Assembly (NCBI RefSeq): GCF_001428065.1 | Contig: NZ_LMSE01000002.1 | Location: forward strand, 194,919-258,918 | Source of the DNA: Nostocoides sp. Soil756 | GTDB lineage: Bacteria; Actinomycetota; Actinomycetes; Actinomycetales; Dermatophilaceae | Direction of reading: 5' to 3' | DNA length: 64,000 bases | In this document: one piece after another, positions 44,124 to 53,600 of the stretch | How positions within the stretch are numbered: the first letter of the stretch is position 1 | How the letters are laid out: every line of letters starts with the position of its first letter | Translations under genes and position numbers: made by a program | The notes under the pieces: generated by a model | Database searches by the model: none | What the model was told of the DNA's origin: nothing | What the model saw: only the letters and a program-made list of their open reading frames with translations

Positions 44124-45251
44124 TCACGGCCGGTAGCCGGTGGGCTCCTCGCCGAGGTCGACGATGGCGGCCACCGGGCCGCCGCCGTCGGGGCCCTGGT
44201 GGGCGGCCGACACCGACACGAACACGGCCGGGTCGCCGGTGACGGCAGCCGTCACGCCGCCCACGGCGGCCTTGATCTGCCGGTGCCAGTGCACGTCGGA
44301 GTCGTCGAGCATCGCGTTGCGTCGCCCGCGCACCGCGCCGTCCTGGCTGGTCTCGCACTTGAGGAACAGGTTCACCAGGCGCCCGTCGAGGTCGGTGTGG
44401 TGGGGGCGCTCGGGCAGCTCGAGGCCGGCGTCGCGGATGGCCTCCCACAGCCCGTCCTGGTCGAGCGCGTCCTTCATCACGGAGTGCCCGATGCGGTAGC
44501 GCCCGCCCACGCCGCGGGCGTTGCCGACCACGACCACCTGGGCCCGGTCCAGCTCGACCCCGGACGAGCACGACGCCACCGACGAGTAGAGCGAGCGGTC
44601 ACGCAGCACGTCCTCGTCGCGCGGCATCTCGATCTCGCCCAGGGCCACCGCGATGCCGAGGGCCGTGCCGCCGTTCGAGACGTCCATCGAGGTCAGGGTG
44701 TCCTCGGTGAAGACGTCGTGGCCGCGGCTCTTGGCGTCGCGGATGGTGTCGATGGTCAGCAGCGGGGTTTTGGTCTGCACGTAGTGCACGTCCGCGGTGT
44801 CGGTGATGCCGGCGCGCTCCATCGCGACCTTCACCGCCGCGGCGACCTTGGTGACCATCGCGGTCCGGCCGATGTCCTCGGGCAGCAGGGTCTCGCTCAT
44901 GGCGAACCCGACGGTCAGGCGCGGCTCGTCGGTCGGCTCGGCGCGCTCGGCCGGGACGGTGGCGAAGATGGTGGCGTGCGGGCTGATGACGCCGTCGGTA
45001 CCGCCGGACCAGACGATCGGCACGTCCTTGACGCGCTCGGGGTCGGCGCCCTTGGCCACGAGCATCTCGCGGAAGGCGCGGTCGGCGATGATGCGGGTGT
45101 AGTCGTTGACCCCGCCGTTGCCCTCGGTCTTGCCGATGACGGCGATGACCCGGTCGGCCTCGATGACGCCGGCGTCGATCAGGGCGCCGAGCTCGGAGGC
45201 GTCGGAGACGGAGTGCAGGGGGACCTTGCGGACCTCGATGGCGTCGGGCAC
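44124..45251 (-). CDS. Ring-opening amidohydrolase (cyanuric acid hydrolase / barbiturase family)
   Basis: 375 residues, three-domain 'Toblerone' fold that opens cyanuric acid or barbituric acid rings. Characteristic blocks: [18 protein letters not shown] (domain 1 Lys), [55 protein letters not shown] (Ser pair), [13 protein letters not shown], and [18 protein letters not shown]; the repeated Ser-Lys dyads of the family are in place. Distinguishing cyanuric acid from barbiturate activity needs comparison of substrate-specific residues. GAGAGGA lies 8 bases before the GTG start. It follows carbamate kinase by 32 bases and is co-transcribed. Confidence 0.9.
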   Translation of the reverse strand: MPDAIEVRKVPLHSVSDASELGALIDAGVIEADRVIAVIGKTEGNGGVNDYTRIIADRAFREMLVAKGADPERVKDVPIVWSGGTDGVISPHATIFATVPAERAEPTDEPRLTVGFAMSETLLPEDIGRTAMVTKVAAAVKVAMERAGITDTADVHYVQTKTPLLTIDTIRDAKSRGHDVFTEDTLTSMDVSNGGTALGIAVALGEIEMPRDEDVLRDRSLYSSVASCSSGVELDRAQVVVVGNARGVGGRYRIGHSVMKDALDQDGLWEAIRDAGLELPERPHHTDLDGRLVNLFLKCETSQDGAVRGRRNAMLDDSDVHWHRQIKAAVGGVTAAVTGDPAVFVSVSAAHQGPDGGGPVAAIVDLGEEPTGYRP

Positions 45252-45283
45252 GGGATCGTTCCTCTCGGTGGGGGTGGTCGTGG

Positions 45284-46219
45284 TCAGTCGGGCTCGACGA
45301 CGGTGCCGAAGGTGCCGTCGACGGCGTCGGTGATGCGGGCGAGCGAGGTAATGACGCCGCGGCGCCCGCCGGCGTCGACGAAGCGGAGCAGCGCCTCGAC
45401 CTTGGGGCCCATCGAGCCCGAGCGGAACTCGCCGGCGGCGGCCAGGGCGCGCAGCTCCGACGGCCCGACCCGGCCCAGGTCGCGCTGGGCGGGCGTACCG
45501 AAGCCGGTGGCGGCGTGGTCGACGTCGGTGGCGACCACCAGCACGTCGGCGTCGAGGGCCCGGGCCAGCAGCGCGGCGGTGAGGTCCTTGTCGATGACGG
45601 CCTCGACCCCGCGCAGCGTCCCGTCGGGGTCGCGCACGACGGGGATGCCGCCGCCTCCGGCCGCGACCACCACGTAGCCGGCGTCGAGCAGGGTGCGGGC
45701 GGCCGCGACGTCGAGCACCTCGAGCGGCTCGGGGCTGGCCACCATCCGGCGCCATCCCCTCTCGCCGCGGTCCTCCCAGACCTGGCCGTGCGCGGCCATC
45801 CGGCGGGCGGCGTCGGCGTCGACGGAGCGGCCCACCGGCTTGGTGGGGCGGGTGAAGCCGGGGTCGTCGCGGTCGACCAGGGTGCGGGTGACCAGCGCGG
45901 CCACCGGCCGCACCGCGCCGGCCCGGGCGAGGGCGGTGTCGAGCGCGTCGAGGAGGGCGAAGCCGAGGGTGCCCTGGGTCTGCGCGCCGCACCAGTCGAG
46001 AGGGACCGGCGGCACGACGTGGGCCGCGAGCTCGTTCTTCACCAGCAGGTTGCCGACCTGAGGCCCGTTGCCGTGGGTGAGGACCAGCTCGTGGCCGGCC
46101 GCGACCAGGGCGGCGGCCGAGGCCATCGCCCCGGTGACGGCGGCGATCTGCGCGTCCGGGGTGGCGCTGCCGTCGGGGCCGGTCATGGCGTTCCCGCCGA
46201 GGGCCAGGAGGACCCGCAT
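45284..46219 (-). CDS. arcC: Carbamate kinase
   Basis: 311 residues of the amino-acid-kinase fold. Catabolically it makes ATP and carbamate from carbamoyl phosphate. Motifs: [22 protein letters not shown], the PTKPVGR loop, [24 protein letters not shown] and [14 protein letters not shown]. It is the first gene of the operon with the ring-opening enzyme, YqcI/YcgG and DUF1989; no arginine deiminase or ornithine carbamoyltransferase is nearby, so carbamoyl phosphate would come from another source, such as ureido breakdown. TAGGGT at 46282-46287 (minus) is the likely -10 and GAGGTG the ribosome site. Confidence 0.94.
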   Translation of the reverse strand: MRVLLALGGNAMTGPDGSATPDAQIAAVTGAMASAAALVAAGHELVLTHGNGPQVGNLLVKNELAAHVVPPVPLDWCGAQTQGTLGFALLDALDTALARAGAVRPVAALVTRTLVDRDDPGFTRPTKPVGRSVDADAARRMAAHGQVWEDRGERGWRRMVASPEPLEVLDVAAARTLLDAGYVVVAAGGGGIPVVRDPDGTLRGVEAVIDKDLTAALLARALDADVLVVATDVDHAATGFGTPAQRDLGRVGPSELRALAAAGEFRSGSMGPKVEALLRFVDAGGRRGVITSLARITDAVDGTFGTVVEPD

Positions 46220-46281
46220 CGTCACCTCGCTCCACCGCACGGTCGCCGGGCTGCTCGCCGGGCGGGGGTGCCCGGGACTCG

Positions 46282-46330
46282 ACCCTAGGGACGCCGGGAC
46301 GGGCCGGGCGTCGTCGACATCTGCCCAACG
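46282..46330 (-). promoter_or_regulatory. arcC operon promoter and operator-like motif
   Basis: TAGGGT (46282-46287, minus strand) gives a ~56-base leader. Upstream, GTTGGGCAGATGTCGAC (46313-46329, minus strand) resembles the palindrome GTTGGCAGATGATGCCGAC in front of hyuA, sharing GTTGG(G)CAGATG. The rest of the 211-base divergent gap shows no gene. Confidence 0.4.
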
Positions 46331-46417
46331 GGGCGCTCGGGGGTCGGCAACAGGTCGGCTTCCACGACTCCGACGCCCCGGGGGCGCGAGATCTTCCGGG
46401 ACGCCGGCGCCGTGGGG

Positions 46418-46423
46418 GATGCT
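46418..46423 (+). promoter_or_regulatory. Possible leaderless -10 box of the EamA transporter gene
   Basis: GATGCT, 7 bases before ATG 46431. Confidence 0.35.
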
Positions 46424-46430
46424 GTGCTGC

Positions 46431-47369
46431 ATGACTTCCCCGGGATCCGACCGCACCTGGCTCGTAGCCGTCGCCGCCTCCTTGTGGGGTCTGTCCTCGC
46501 TCTGGCGCGGCCCGCTGTCGCAGCAGTACCCTGCGCTGGCCGTGGTGTTCTGGGAGCACCTGGTGCTGGTCGTGCTCACCCTGCCGTGGCTGCTGCCGGC
46601 GGTGCGGCGGGTGCGGGCCGCGAGCCGGCGTACCCAGGGGAGCGTGCTCGTCATCGGGGCCGGGTCGTCGGCGCTGGCGACGACGCTGTTCACCGCGGCC
46701 TTCCGCCTCGGCGACCCCATCACCCCGCAGGTGCTGCAGAAGCTCCAGCCGCTCATCGCGGTGGCCCTGGCCGCCCTCCTGCTGGGCGAGCGGCTGCGGC
46801 CGGTGTACGGCCTCTTCCTGGTGCCGGCGCTGGCCGGGGCCTGGCTGCTGGCGTTCCCAGACCCGCTGGCCGTCGGGGTCTCCAACGCCCAAGCGGCGCT
46901 GCTGGCGCTCGGGGCCGCGGCCCTGTGGGCGGCCGGCACGGTGCTGGGGCGGGCGGCCTCGGCCGAGCTGCGCTTCTCCGACCTGACGGCACTGCGTTTC
47001 GCCGTCGGCCTGGTCACCCTGGCCGTCACGGCGGCGGTCACCACCACGCCGCTGGCCCTGGCCTGGAGCGCGGCCGGCGACATCGCCCTGCTGGCGCTCG
47101 TGCCCGGGCTGCTGGCGCTGGTCCTCTACTACCGGGCGCTCGGTCGCACCCCCGCCTCGCGCGCCACCCTGGCCGAGCTCGCGTTCCCGCTGTCGGCGGC
47201 GCTGGTCGGCGTGGTCGCCCTCGGGGCCCGGCCCACCGGGTCGCAGTGGCTCGGCTTCGCCGTCGTGCTGGCCGCGGTGGTGGGGCTGGCGCTCAACGAG
47301 CAGCGCAGCCGCCGGCCCTCGGTGGCCGTCCCCGACCGCGCCGACGAGGCCCTCACCCCCGCTCGCTGA
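46431..47369 (+). CDS. EamA/DMT family transporter (RhaT/RarD superfamily)
   Basis: 312 residues with ten hydrophobic segments in two EamA repeats: repeat one begins [22 protein letters not shown] and ends [13 protein letters not shown], repeat two spans [21 protein letters not shown] to [17 protein letters not shown]. Drug/metabolite transporters export amino acids, nucleobases and other small metabolites. It diverges from the arcC operon, so it might export or import a compound of that pathway; the sequence does not say. ATG 46431 gives [10 protein letters not shown]; an upstream in-frame ATG at 46422-46424 is possible but less likely. Confidence 0.88.
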   Translation: MTSPGSDRTWLVAVAASLWGLSSLWRGPLSQQYPALAVVFWEHLVLVVLTLPWLLPAVRRVRAASRRTQGSVLVIGAGSSALATTLFTAAFRLGDPITPQVLQKLQPLIAVALAALLLGERLRPVYGLFLVPALAGAWLLAFPDPLAVGVSNAQAALLALGAAALWAAGTVLGRAASAELRFSDLTALRFAVGLVTLAVTAAVTTTPLALAWSAAGDIALLALVPGLLALVLYYRALGRTPASRATLAELAFPLSAALVGVVALGARPTGSQWLGFAVVLAAVVGLALNEQRSRRPSVAVPDRADEALTPAR

Positions 47370-47412
47370 CCGGCCTCGGACGGCTGGGTCGACCCGTCCC
47401 GTCCCGGCCGGC

Positions 47413-48585
47413 TCAGGCCGGGTCGGGCTCGTCGAGCCAGGCCCGGATGGCGGCGCCGTGCTCGTCGAGCCCCGGGGGCGGCAGGTGCGTCTCGCGCCCG
47501 CCGCCGTAGGCGTTGTCGTCGAGGCGGATGGCCGGGCCGGGCAGCTCGATGGTGCCGAGCACCGGGTGCTCGACCGGCACGACCAGGCCCTGCGAGCGGG
47601 TCTGCTCCCAGTCGTAGACCTGCTCGAGGGTGCGGACCTGACCGGCCGGGATGCCGACCTCGGCCAGCCGCGCCAGCAGCGCCTCGGCCCGCCACGCCCC
47701 GAACACGCCGTCGATGACCTCGACGAGGTGCTCGCGGTGGGCGACCCGGGCCGCGTTGGTGGCCAGCAGGGGGTCGTCGGGGTCGATGCCGAAGGCCTGC
47801 GCGAAGCGGACCCAGAGCCCCTGCGACCCCACCGCCACCTGCACCGGGCCGTCGGCCGCGTGGAAGAGGCCGTAGGGCGCCAGCGAGGGGTGGTGGTTCC
47901 CCTGGGCACGGCCCACCTGCCCCGCCACCGTGTAGGCGGTGCCCTGGAACGCGTGCACCCCGACCACCGAGGCCAGCAGCGAGGTGCGCACGACCCGGCC
48001 GCGCCCAGTGAGCTCGCGCTCGCGCAGGGCCGCAGCGACCCCGAACGCCCCGTGCAGGCCGGCCAGCAGGTCGCCGATGGGGACGCCGACGCGCTGCGGG
48101 GTGTCGGCGTCCGGCCCGGTCACCGACATCAGGCCGGCCTCGCCCTGGGCGATCTGGTCGTAGCCGGCGCGCCCGCCCTCGGGGCCGTCGTGGCCGAAGC
48201 CGCTGATCGACAGCACGACCAGCCCGGGGTTGAGGTCGTGCAGGTGGGCGACGTCGAAGCCGAGGCGGTCGAGCACGCCGGGGCGGAAGTTCTCGACGAG
48301 CACGTCGCCCCGGCGCACCAGCCGGGTCAGCACGTCACGGCCGTCGTCGGACTTCAGGTCGAGGACGATCGACTCCTTGTTGCGGTTGCACGACAGGTAG
48401 TACGTCGAGACCGGGTCGTCGTCGGGCCCGACGAAGGGCGGCCCCCAGCCGCGGGTGTCGTCGCCGGTGGGGGACTCGACCTTGACGACGCGCGCACCCA
48501 TGTCGCCCAGCAGCATCGCGGCGTGCGGGCCGGCCAGTGCCCGCGAGAGGTCGACGACGGTGATGCCGTCCAGGGGGCCGCGCAC
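47413..48585 (-). CDS. Class III CoA transferase (CaiB/BaiF family)
   Basis: 390 residues. Family III enzymes move CoA between carboxylates such as carnitine, oxalate or succinate. Motifs: [68 protein letters not shown], the catalytic aspartate D143 in [12 protein letters not shown], and [19 protein letters not shown] lies 7 bases before the GTG. It is monocistronic, converging on the EamA gene and divergent from the TetR operon whose operator lies 137 bases upstream. Acyl substrates are unknown; a dicarboxylate such as malonate is one possibility in this catabolic setting. Confidence 0.93.
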   Translation of the reverse strand: MRGPLDGITVVDLSRALAGPHAAMLLGDMGARVVKVESPTGDDTRGWGPPFVGPDDDPVSTYYLSCNRNKESIVLDLKSDDGRDVLTRLVRRGDVLVENFRPGVLDRLGFDVAHLHDLNPGLVVLSISGFGHDGPEGGRAGYDQIAQGEAGLMSVTGPDADTPQRVGVPIGDLLAGLHGAFGVAAALRERELTGRGRVVRTSLLASVVGVHAFQGTAYTVAGQVGRAQGNHHPSLAPYGLFHAADGPVQVAVGSQGLWVRFAQAFGIDPDDPLLATNAARVAHREHLVEVIDGVFGAWRAEALLARLAEVGIPAGQVRTLEQVYDWEQTRSQGLVVPVEHPVLGTIELPGPAIRLDDNAYGGGRETHLPPPGLDEHGAAIRAWLDEPDPA

Positions 48586-48721
48586 GCTCGCTCCTCGGGT
48601 CGCCGGTGGGGTGCTGGCCAACCTAGCCGGTGGCGCGCGGCCGCCCATCGGCGCGCGGGGCCGGGGACGGGGGTGTCGCCCTGGCAGGTTCTGCCAGGGA
48701 CGGGTCGACAGCCGGGGAGGA

Positions 48722-48755
48722 CTTGAGCATCTGCTCAAGTTGAGCATATGCTCAA
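48722..48755. promoter_or_regulatory. Tandem palindromic operators
   Basis: TTGAGCATCTGCTCAA (48723-48738, extended to 18 bp by flanking C and G) is followed, 17 bases on, by the perfect palindrome TTGAGCATATGCTCAA (48740-48755), which ends 3 bases before ATG 48759. The likely ligand is the TetR protein at 50948, third gene of the operon. It is one of the few AT-leaning spots of the region. Confidence 0.75.
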
Positions 48756-48758
48756 CCC

Positions 48759-49646
48759 ATGACCACGCCCGTGCCCCCACCCGACCCGCCGGCCCGGCCG
48801 CAGTCCTCGCGGGGGCGGACGCTGGCCCTGTCGGCCGTCGTCGCCGCGGTCGGGCTCGGCGGGGTCGGGATCGCGGCCCTCACCGACCGCCTCGACACCG
48901 CGCTGCTCTTCGTCGGGGTGCCCTGCCTGCTCGCCTTCGTCATCGGCCGGATCCGGGGGAACGGCGGCTGGGGGCAGGTCTTCCAGGTGCTCACCGTGGT
49001 GCTGCTCCTGGCCGCGGCGCTGCTGCAGGAGGGCGCCATCTGCGTCTTCCTCACGGCGCCGCTGGTGTACGGGGTGGCGGGGCTGGTCTACGCGGTCGCG
49101 GCCCACGAGCGGCGCCGCGCCGGGTCGCTGGTCCTGGTCCCGGTCGTCGCGATGGTGATGGTCGAGGGCGTGCTGCCCGGTACCCGCATCCACCCCGACC
49201 AGCAGGCGGTCGCCGAGCGGGTGGTCGCGGACCGCTGCACCGCGTTCGAGGCCGCCCTGGCGCGCGGGCCCCGGATCGACGCGGCCGAGGACCGCGGTGC
49301 CCTGCTGAGCGTCTTCCGCTACCCCACGCCCACCGCGGCCACGGGGGCCGGCCTCGAGCCCGGCGACCATTGGACCCTGACCCTGGCCGACGGCCGGGTG
49401 CGCACCCACGTCACCGCCCGCGAGGGGTCCACGCTGCGCTTCGCCCTCGACGAGGACACCACCAAGCTGAAGAAGTGGGCCGCCGTCCGGGGCGGCACCC
49501 TCACCTGGCGCGACGGCTCCGACGGGTGCCGCGCGACCCTGACCGTCGACTACGAGCGCCGCCTCGACCCCGCGTTCTGGTTCGGCCCGGTGACCGGCGC
49601 CTTCATGGATGCCGGGGCCGCGGCCTTCCTGGCCGGGCTGGACTGA
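48759..49646 (+). CDS. Membrane protein of unknown function with soluble C-terminal domain
   Basis: 295 residues. Four to five hydrophobic segments occupy residues ~18-140 (LALSAVVAAVGLGGVGIAAL; LFVGVPCLLAFVIG; VLTVVLLLAAALLQ; VFLTAPLVYGVAGLVYAVAA; LVLVPVVAMVMVEGVLPG). The last ~140 residues look like a START/polyketide-cyclase-type lipid-binding fold (HWTLTLADGRVRTHVTARE ... RRLDPAFWFGPVTGAFMDA). I do not recognise the family. It heads the operon controlled by the tandem operator, with the methyltransferase-DCC fusion 3 bases behind it, so it probably handles a hydrophobic substrate shared with that enzyme. Confidence 0.75.
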   Translation: MTTPVPPPDPPARPQSSRGRTLALSAVVAAVGLGGVGIAALTDRLDTALLFVGVPCLLAFVIGRIRGNGGWGQVFQVLTVVLLLAAALLQEGAICVFLTAPLVYGVAGLVYAVAAHERRRAGSLVLVPVVAMVMVEGVLPGTRIHPDQQAVAERVVADRCTAFEAALARGPRIDAAEDRGALLSVFRYPTPTAATGAGLEPGDHWTLTLADGRVRTHVTAREGSTLRFALDEDTTKLKKWAAVRGGTLTWRDGSDGCRATLTVDYERRLDPAFWFGPVTGAFMDAGAAAFLAGLD

Positions 49647-49649
49647 GCG

Positions 49650-50951
49650 ATGTCGGCGAGCCTGCTGCGCAACCTGAGCCTGCTGCTGCCCCTGCTCGCG
49701 GTGGCCGGGGCCGCGCTCGCCCGCCACCACCGCGGTGACCTGCGCCCCCGGGTCGCCGGCGCCGTGCTGGCGACCCTGCTGGCGTGGACGGGGGTCGTGC
49801 TGGTCGAGGCGGCCACCGGGTGGTGGTCGTTCGCGCCCGGCCCCACGACGGTGCTGGGCCTGCCGTTCGAGACCGGCCTGGGATGGGCCCTGGCCTGGGG
49901 CGCGCTGCCGGCGCTGGCCGGCGGCCGACCCGTGCTGTGGTGGCTCGCGCTGGCCTGGGCCGACCTCCTGCTGGTCCCGCGGATGGCCCCGCTGGTCGAG
50001 CTCGGCCCGCACTGGCTGGTGGGCGAGGGCCTGCTGCTGGTCGCGGTGGCCGCCCCGGCGCTGGCCCTCGGCCACGCCACCGTCCACCGCCGCCGCCTCG
50101 GGCTGCGGGTGGCGCTCCAGGGGGTCGTCTTCACGGGGCTGGTCGGCGGGGTCGCGCCCACCCTGGCCCTGGCCCACGACGGGCTGGGCTGGGCCGACGT
50201 GGTCGACCACCCGCTCCCGGTGCGCGTCGCGCTGCTGGTGGCCGCGGTGCTGGTCGGCGTCCCGACCCTGGCCGCGGTGGCCGAGCTGTGGCGGGTCGGC
50301 GGGGGCACGCCGTTCCCGTGGGACCCGCCGGAGCGGCTCGTCACCACCGGCCCGTACGCCTACCTGCACAACCCGATGCAGGTCGGCGCGGTGCTGCTCC
50401 TCCTCCTGCTCGCGGCTGCCGCGGCCTCGCCGACCCTGGCCCTCGGGGTCGTGGTGGCGGTGGTGTTCTCGGAGGCCGTGGCCGAGCGGCACGAGCGGAT
50501 GGTCCTCGGGGCCCGGTGGCCCGGCCACGCCGCCTACCGCGCCGCGGTGCGGGGATGGCTGCCGCGCCGGCGCCCGTACGCGGCCGACCCCGCGACCCTC
50601 TGGGTGTCGCAGTCGTGCGGGCTGTGCCGCAGCACCGGCGACGCCGTCCGCCTGCTCGCCCCCCGCGGGGTCGCGCTCCGGCCGGCCGAGGAGGCGCCGG
50701 TCACCCTCACCCGGATGCGGTTCAGCATCGTCGGAGAGCCTGCGGGTCCGGTCGCCGGGGGCGGGGCCGGCGTCGAGGAGCGTGGGGTCGCGGCCCTGGG
50801 CCGGGCCCTCGAGCGGGTGTCGCTGCCGTGGGCCTGGCTCGGCTGGCTGGTGCGGCTGCCGCTGGTCGACCGTGGGGTGCAGGCGGTCGCCGACGCCTGC
50901 GGCCTGGGCCCGCGCGACCTCGGGCCCGCGCTGCGTACGGTGGCCCCGTGA
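49650..50951 (+). CDS. Membrane methyltransferase (ICMT/PEMT-like) fused to a DCC (DUF393) thiol-disulfide domain
   Basis: 433 residues in three parts. Residues ~1-200 are seven hydrophobic segments unlike a known methyltransferase. Residues ~205-305 match the isoprenylcysteine/phospholipid methyltransferase core: PPERLVTTGPYAYLHNPMQVG, then FSEAVAERHERMVLGARWP and AYRAAVRGWLPR. Residues ~315-430 match DUF393/DCC proteins: SQSCGLCRSTGDAVRLL with the CxxC motif and the terminal WLVRLPLVDRGVQAVADACGLGPR. Such a fusion is unusual. It might methylate a lipid or thiol, with the CxxC part acting in redox; both are inference. TetR overlaps its stop by 4 bases. Confidence 0.8.
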   Translation: MSASLLRNLSLLLPLLAVAGAALARHHRGDLRPRVAGAVLATLLAWTGVVLVEAATGWWSFAPGPTTVLGLPFETGLGWALAWGALPALAGGRPVLWWLALAWADLLLVPRMAPLVELGPHWLVGEGLLLVAVAAPALALGHATVHRRRLGLRVALQGVVFTGLVGGVAPTLALAHDGLGWADVVDHPLPVRVALLVAAVLVGVPTLAAVAELWRVGGGTPFPWDPPERLVTTGPYAYLHNPMQVGAVLLLLLLAAAAASPTLALGVVVAVVFSEAVAERHERMVLGARWPGHAAYRAAVRGWLPRRRPYAADPATLWVSQSCGLCRSTGDAVRLLAPRGVALRPAEEAPVTLTRMRFSIVGEPAGPVAGGGAGVEERGVAALGRALERVSLPWAWLGWLVRLPLVDRGVQAVADACGLGPRDLGPALRTVAP

Positions 50952-51577
50952 GCAGCACGACCAAGCAGGACCTGATGGCCGCCGCGGTCCGCCTGACCGC
51001 CACGGCCGGGGCCCGTGGGCTCACCGCGCGGGCCATCGGCGCCGAGGCCGGGGTCAACCAGGCGCTGATCTTCTACCACTTCGACTCGGTCGAGAACCTG
51101 CTGCGGCTCGCGTACGCCGGGGCCACCGAGGCGATGGTGCGCGACTACGCCGAGGCGCTGGGCGCGGCGCAGACCTTCGCCGACCTCTACGCCGTCGGCG
51201 AGCGGCTGGGTGCGAGCTCGCGCGCGGACGGCAGCGCCGCCCTGCTCACCCACGTCATGGCCGCCTCCCACCACGACCCGCAGATGGCGGCTGCGCTCGC
51301 GGCCTCGCTCGGCACGTGGCGCGACGTCGTCACCGACGCGGTCCACCGGGTCGTGCGCCACCACGGGCTCGACGGCGTCCTCGATGCCGACGGGCTGGCC
51401 GCCGCCCTGGCCGCCGCGACCATCGGGATGGTCACCGTCGACGCGCTCCCGGGGGCGCCGTTGGGCTCGACCCTGCGCTCGGTCGAGGCCCTGCCGCGGG
51501 TCGTCGACACGCTGGCGGCCCGCTTCCCCCGGGCGCTGGTCCGCCGCATCGGGCGCTCGCTGGCTCCCCGCGGCTGA
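50948..51577 (+). CDS. TetR/AcrR family transcriptional regulator
   Basis: 209 residues. The N-terminal helix-turn-helix is clear: KQDLMAAAVRLTATAGARGLTARAIGAEAGVNQALIFYHFDSVENLL. The ligand-binding domain is variable, with the HHDPQMAAALAASLGTWRDVV block near the dimer interface. It is the last gene of the operon (GTGA overlap), so it probably represses that operon through the tandem TTGAGCA-N2-TGCTCAA sites in front of 48759. It converges on hyuB, with 13 bases between stops. Confidence 0.92.
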   Translation: MSSTTKQDLMAAAVRLTATAGARGLTARAIGAEAGVNQALIFYHFDSVENLLRLAYAGATEAMVRDYAEALGAAQTFADLYAVGERLGASSRADGSAALLTHVMAASHHDPQMAAALAASLGTWRDVVTDAVHRVVRHHGLDGVLDADGLAAALAAATIGMVTVDALPGAPLGSTLRSVEALPRVVDTLAARFPRALVRRIGRSLAPRG

Positions 51578-51590
51578 CCCGGCGGCGTGC

Positions 51591-53600
51591 TCAGCGCCAG
51601 TCGACGTCGGCCGAGGTGGGCCCGCCGCTCAGCCGGGCGTACCCGGGGCCCCGGTCGAAGAACGGCTCCTCGCCCCGGGCCGCGCGGCGTTCGGCGCGCA
51701 GCGCGTCGGAGGCGGCGGTGTCGACCACCGGCTCGTCGCGGGTCCCCGAGGCCACCACGCCGTAGTCGCGCCGGGCGCCCTCGAAGGAGACCTTGCCCCA
51801 GCGCAGGTCGCGCTCGACCTCGTCGTAGGGCCGCTCGAGCGGGTCGCCCCACCCGCCGCCGCCGGTGGTGCGGATGCGGATGACCTGCCCCGCGCGCACC
51901 GGCTCGGCGTCGGCCAGGGCGTCGACCACGCGCTCGTCGGGGCCGCCGAGGTCGACGGTGACCTCGAACGGCCGCCCCGCCTTGCCGCCCTTGACGCCCC
52001 AGCACGCGAGGATCGAGCGGTCGGCGATCGACATGAAGTGCGCGTCGGCCAGCATCCGGAGGTGCTTCTCGTAGCCCAGGCCGCCGCGGTGGCGCCCGGC
52101 CCCGCCGGAGTCGACGGCCAGCCCGAGCCGCTCGACCCGGAAGGGGAACCGGCTCTCGGTGAACTCGGTCGGCAGGTTGCGGCTGTCGGGCACGACGTGG
52201 ATGGTGTCCTCGCCGTCGGCGTAGTACCGCCCGCCCGAGCCACCCCCGAGCACCTCGCGCATCAGGTAGTCGTTGCCGTCGCGGTCCTTGCCGTAGACGC
52301 CGGTGTAGCGGATGGTCTCCTGGTCGGCGGGCATTCGGCCGTCGACGGCCTTGGCCACCACGCCGGCGAGCACGCCGAGCAGCCGCAGGATGACGAAGGT
52401 GCGGGCGTTGGTGGGGGCGGGGTAGACCGGCGTGAGCAGGGTGCCCTTCTCCGGGAAGCGCATCTCGATGAGCGGCACCACGCCCTCGTTGACGTCGAGC
52501 TCGGCCATCCGCTCCGGGGTGTCGGCCAGGTTGCGCAGCACCGGCGCGAGCCACTTCTTGAGGAAGTTGCCCCCCACGTAGTCGCCGCAGTGGTTGATCG
52601 GGCCCTTGGCCTGGGCGCCGGTGCCGGTGAAGTCGATGACCAGCCGCGGGCCGCCGTCGCCGGGCCCCGGGCCGCCGGTGCTGGTCTTGGTCAGCGTGAT
52701 CCGCTGGGCGTGCAGCATCGGCTCGTCGACGCCGTCGTGCTCGGCGTAGTCCTCCCAGACGTAGCTGCCGTCGGGGATGCGGTCGAGGATCTCGCGCCGG
52801 TAGGTCTCGGTCGTCGCGTCGAGGATCGCGTCGAAGGCGGTCTCGACGCTCTCGCGGCCGTACCGCGCGAACAGCTCGCCGAGCCGGCGCGCCCCCATCA
52901 GGCAGGCCGAGCACTCGGCGTCGAGGTCGGCGTCGAGGCTGTCGGGCATCCGGCTGTTGCGGGTCATGATGCGCAGGGCCGCGCGGTTGGGGGTCCCGGC
53001 GTCCCACAGCCGGATCGGCGGCACCGAGAGCCCCTCCTCGAACACGGTGCGGGCGTTGCTCGGCATCGACCCGGGCACCGCCCCGCCGATGTCGTCGTGG
53101 TGGCCGAAGGCCTGCACGAAGGCCACGACCTCGCCGTCGTGGAAGACCGGCACCGTGACGCACAGGTCGGGCAGGTGGCCGATGCCGCCCTCGGACTCGT
53201 AGACGTCGTTGTGGAAGAACACGTCGCCCTCGCGCATGGTCGCGATCGGGAAGTCGCGCACGACCGGGTGCACCAGCGCCGAGTACGACCGGCCGGTCAG
53301 CTTGCGCAGCTGCCGGTCGTGGATGCCGGCGCGGAAGTCGTGGGCGTCGCGGATCATCGGGCTGCGCGAGGTGCGGGCGATGGCCGTCTCGACCTCCATC
53401 TCGACGCTCGCCAGCGTGCCCTGGACGATCTCGACCAGGATCGGGTCGACGGTGCTGCCCTCGGCGGTGAGGCGGCCGCCGTGCTCGTAGGCGGTGGGGA
53501 GGCCGGCGGGGTTGGCCGGCGCCGCCGCGAGGTAGGCCTCGAGGTCGATGGCCGGGTCGGGGCGGGATGCCGGGGAGCCGGTAACGGCGTGCGGGCTCAT
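51591..53600 (-). CDS. Hydantoinase B/oxoprolinase family subunit
   Basis: 669 residues, the beta subunit of ATP-dependent N-methylhydantoinase, 5-oxoprolinase or caprolactamase-type enzymes. Family motifs: VDPILVEIVQGTLASVEMEVE, FRAGIHDRQLRKLTGRSYSA, FFHNDVYESEGGIGHLPDLC, FGHHDDIGGAVPGSMPSNA, IDFTGTGAQAKGPINH, and the C-terminal GVKGGKAGRPFEV and TTGGGGWGDPLERP. ATG overlaps the hyuA stop by 4 bases. About 30 residues before the core are variable. Substrate is not fixed by sequence; a cyclic amide, hydantoin or lactam is likely. Confidence 0.92.
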   Translation of the reverse strand: MSPHAVTGSPASRPDPAIDLEAYLAAAPANPAGLPTAYEHGGRLTAEGSTVDPILVEIVQGTLASVEMEVETAIARTSRSPMIRDAHDFRAGIHDRQLRKLTGRSYSALVHPVVRDFPIATMREGDVFFHNDVYESEGGIGHLPDLCVTVPVFHDGEVVAFVQAFGHHDDIGGAVPGSMPSNARTVFEEGLSVPPIRLWDAGTPNRAALRIMTRNSRMPDSLDADLDAECSACLMGARRLGELFARYGRESVETAFDAILDATTETYRREILDRIPDGSYVWEDYAEHDGVDEPMLHAQRITLTKTSTGGPGPGDGGPRLVIDFTGTGAQAKGPINHCGDYVGGNFLKKWLAPVLRNLADTPERMAELDVNEGVVPLIEMRFPEKGTLLTPVYPAPTNARTFVILRLLGVLAGVVAKAVDGRMPADQETIRYTGVYGKDRDGNDYLMREVLGGGSGGRYYADGEDTIHVVPDSRNLPTEFTESRFPFRVERLGLAVDSGGAGRHRGGLGYEKHLRMLADAHFMSIADRSILACWGVKGGKAGRPFEVTVDLGGPDERVVDALADAEPVRAGQVIRIRTTGGGGWGDPLERPYDEVERDLRWGKVSFEGARRDYGVVASGTRDEPVVDTAASDALRAERRAARGEEPFFDRGPGYARLSGGPTSADVDWR

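Noticed and set aside
44124..47909. 1261-codon minus-strand frame as one giant protein
   Set aside because: Only the last 375 codons (from GTG 45251, with a ribosome site) match a family; the upstream part runs antisense to the EamA gene and through carbamate kinase in another frame.
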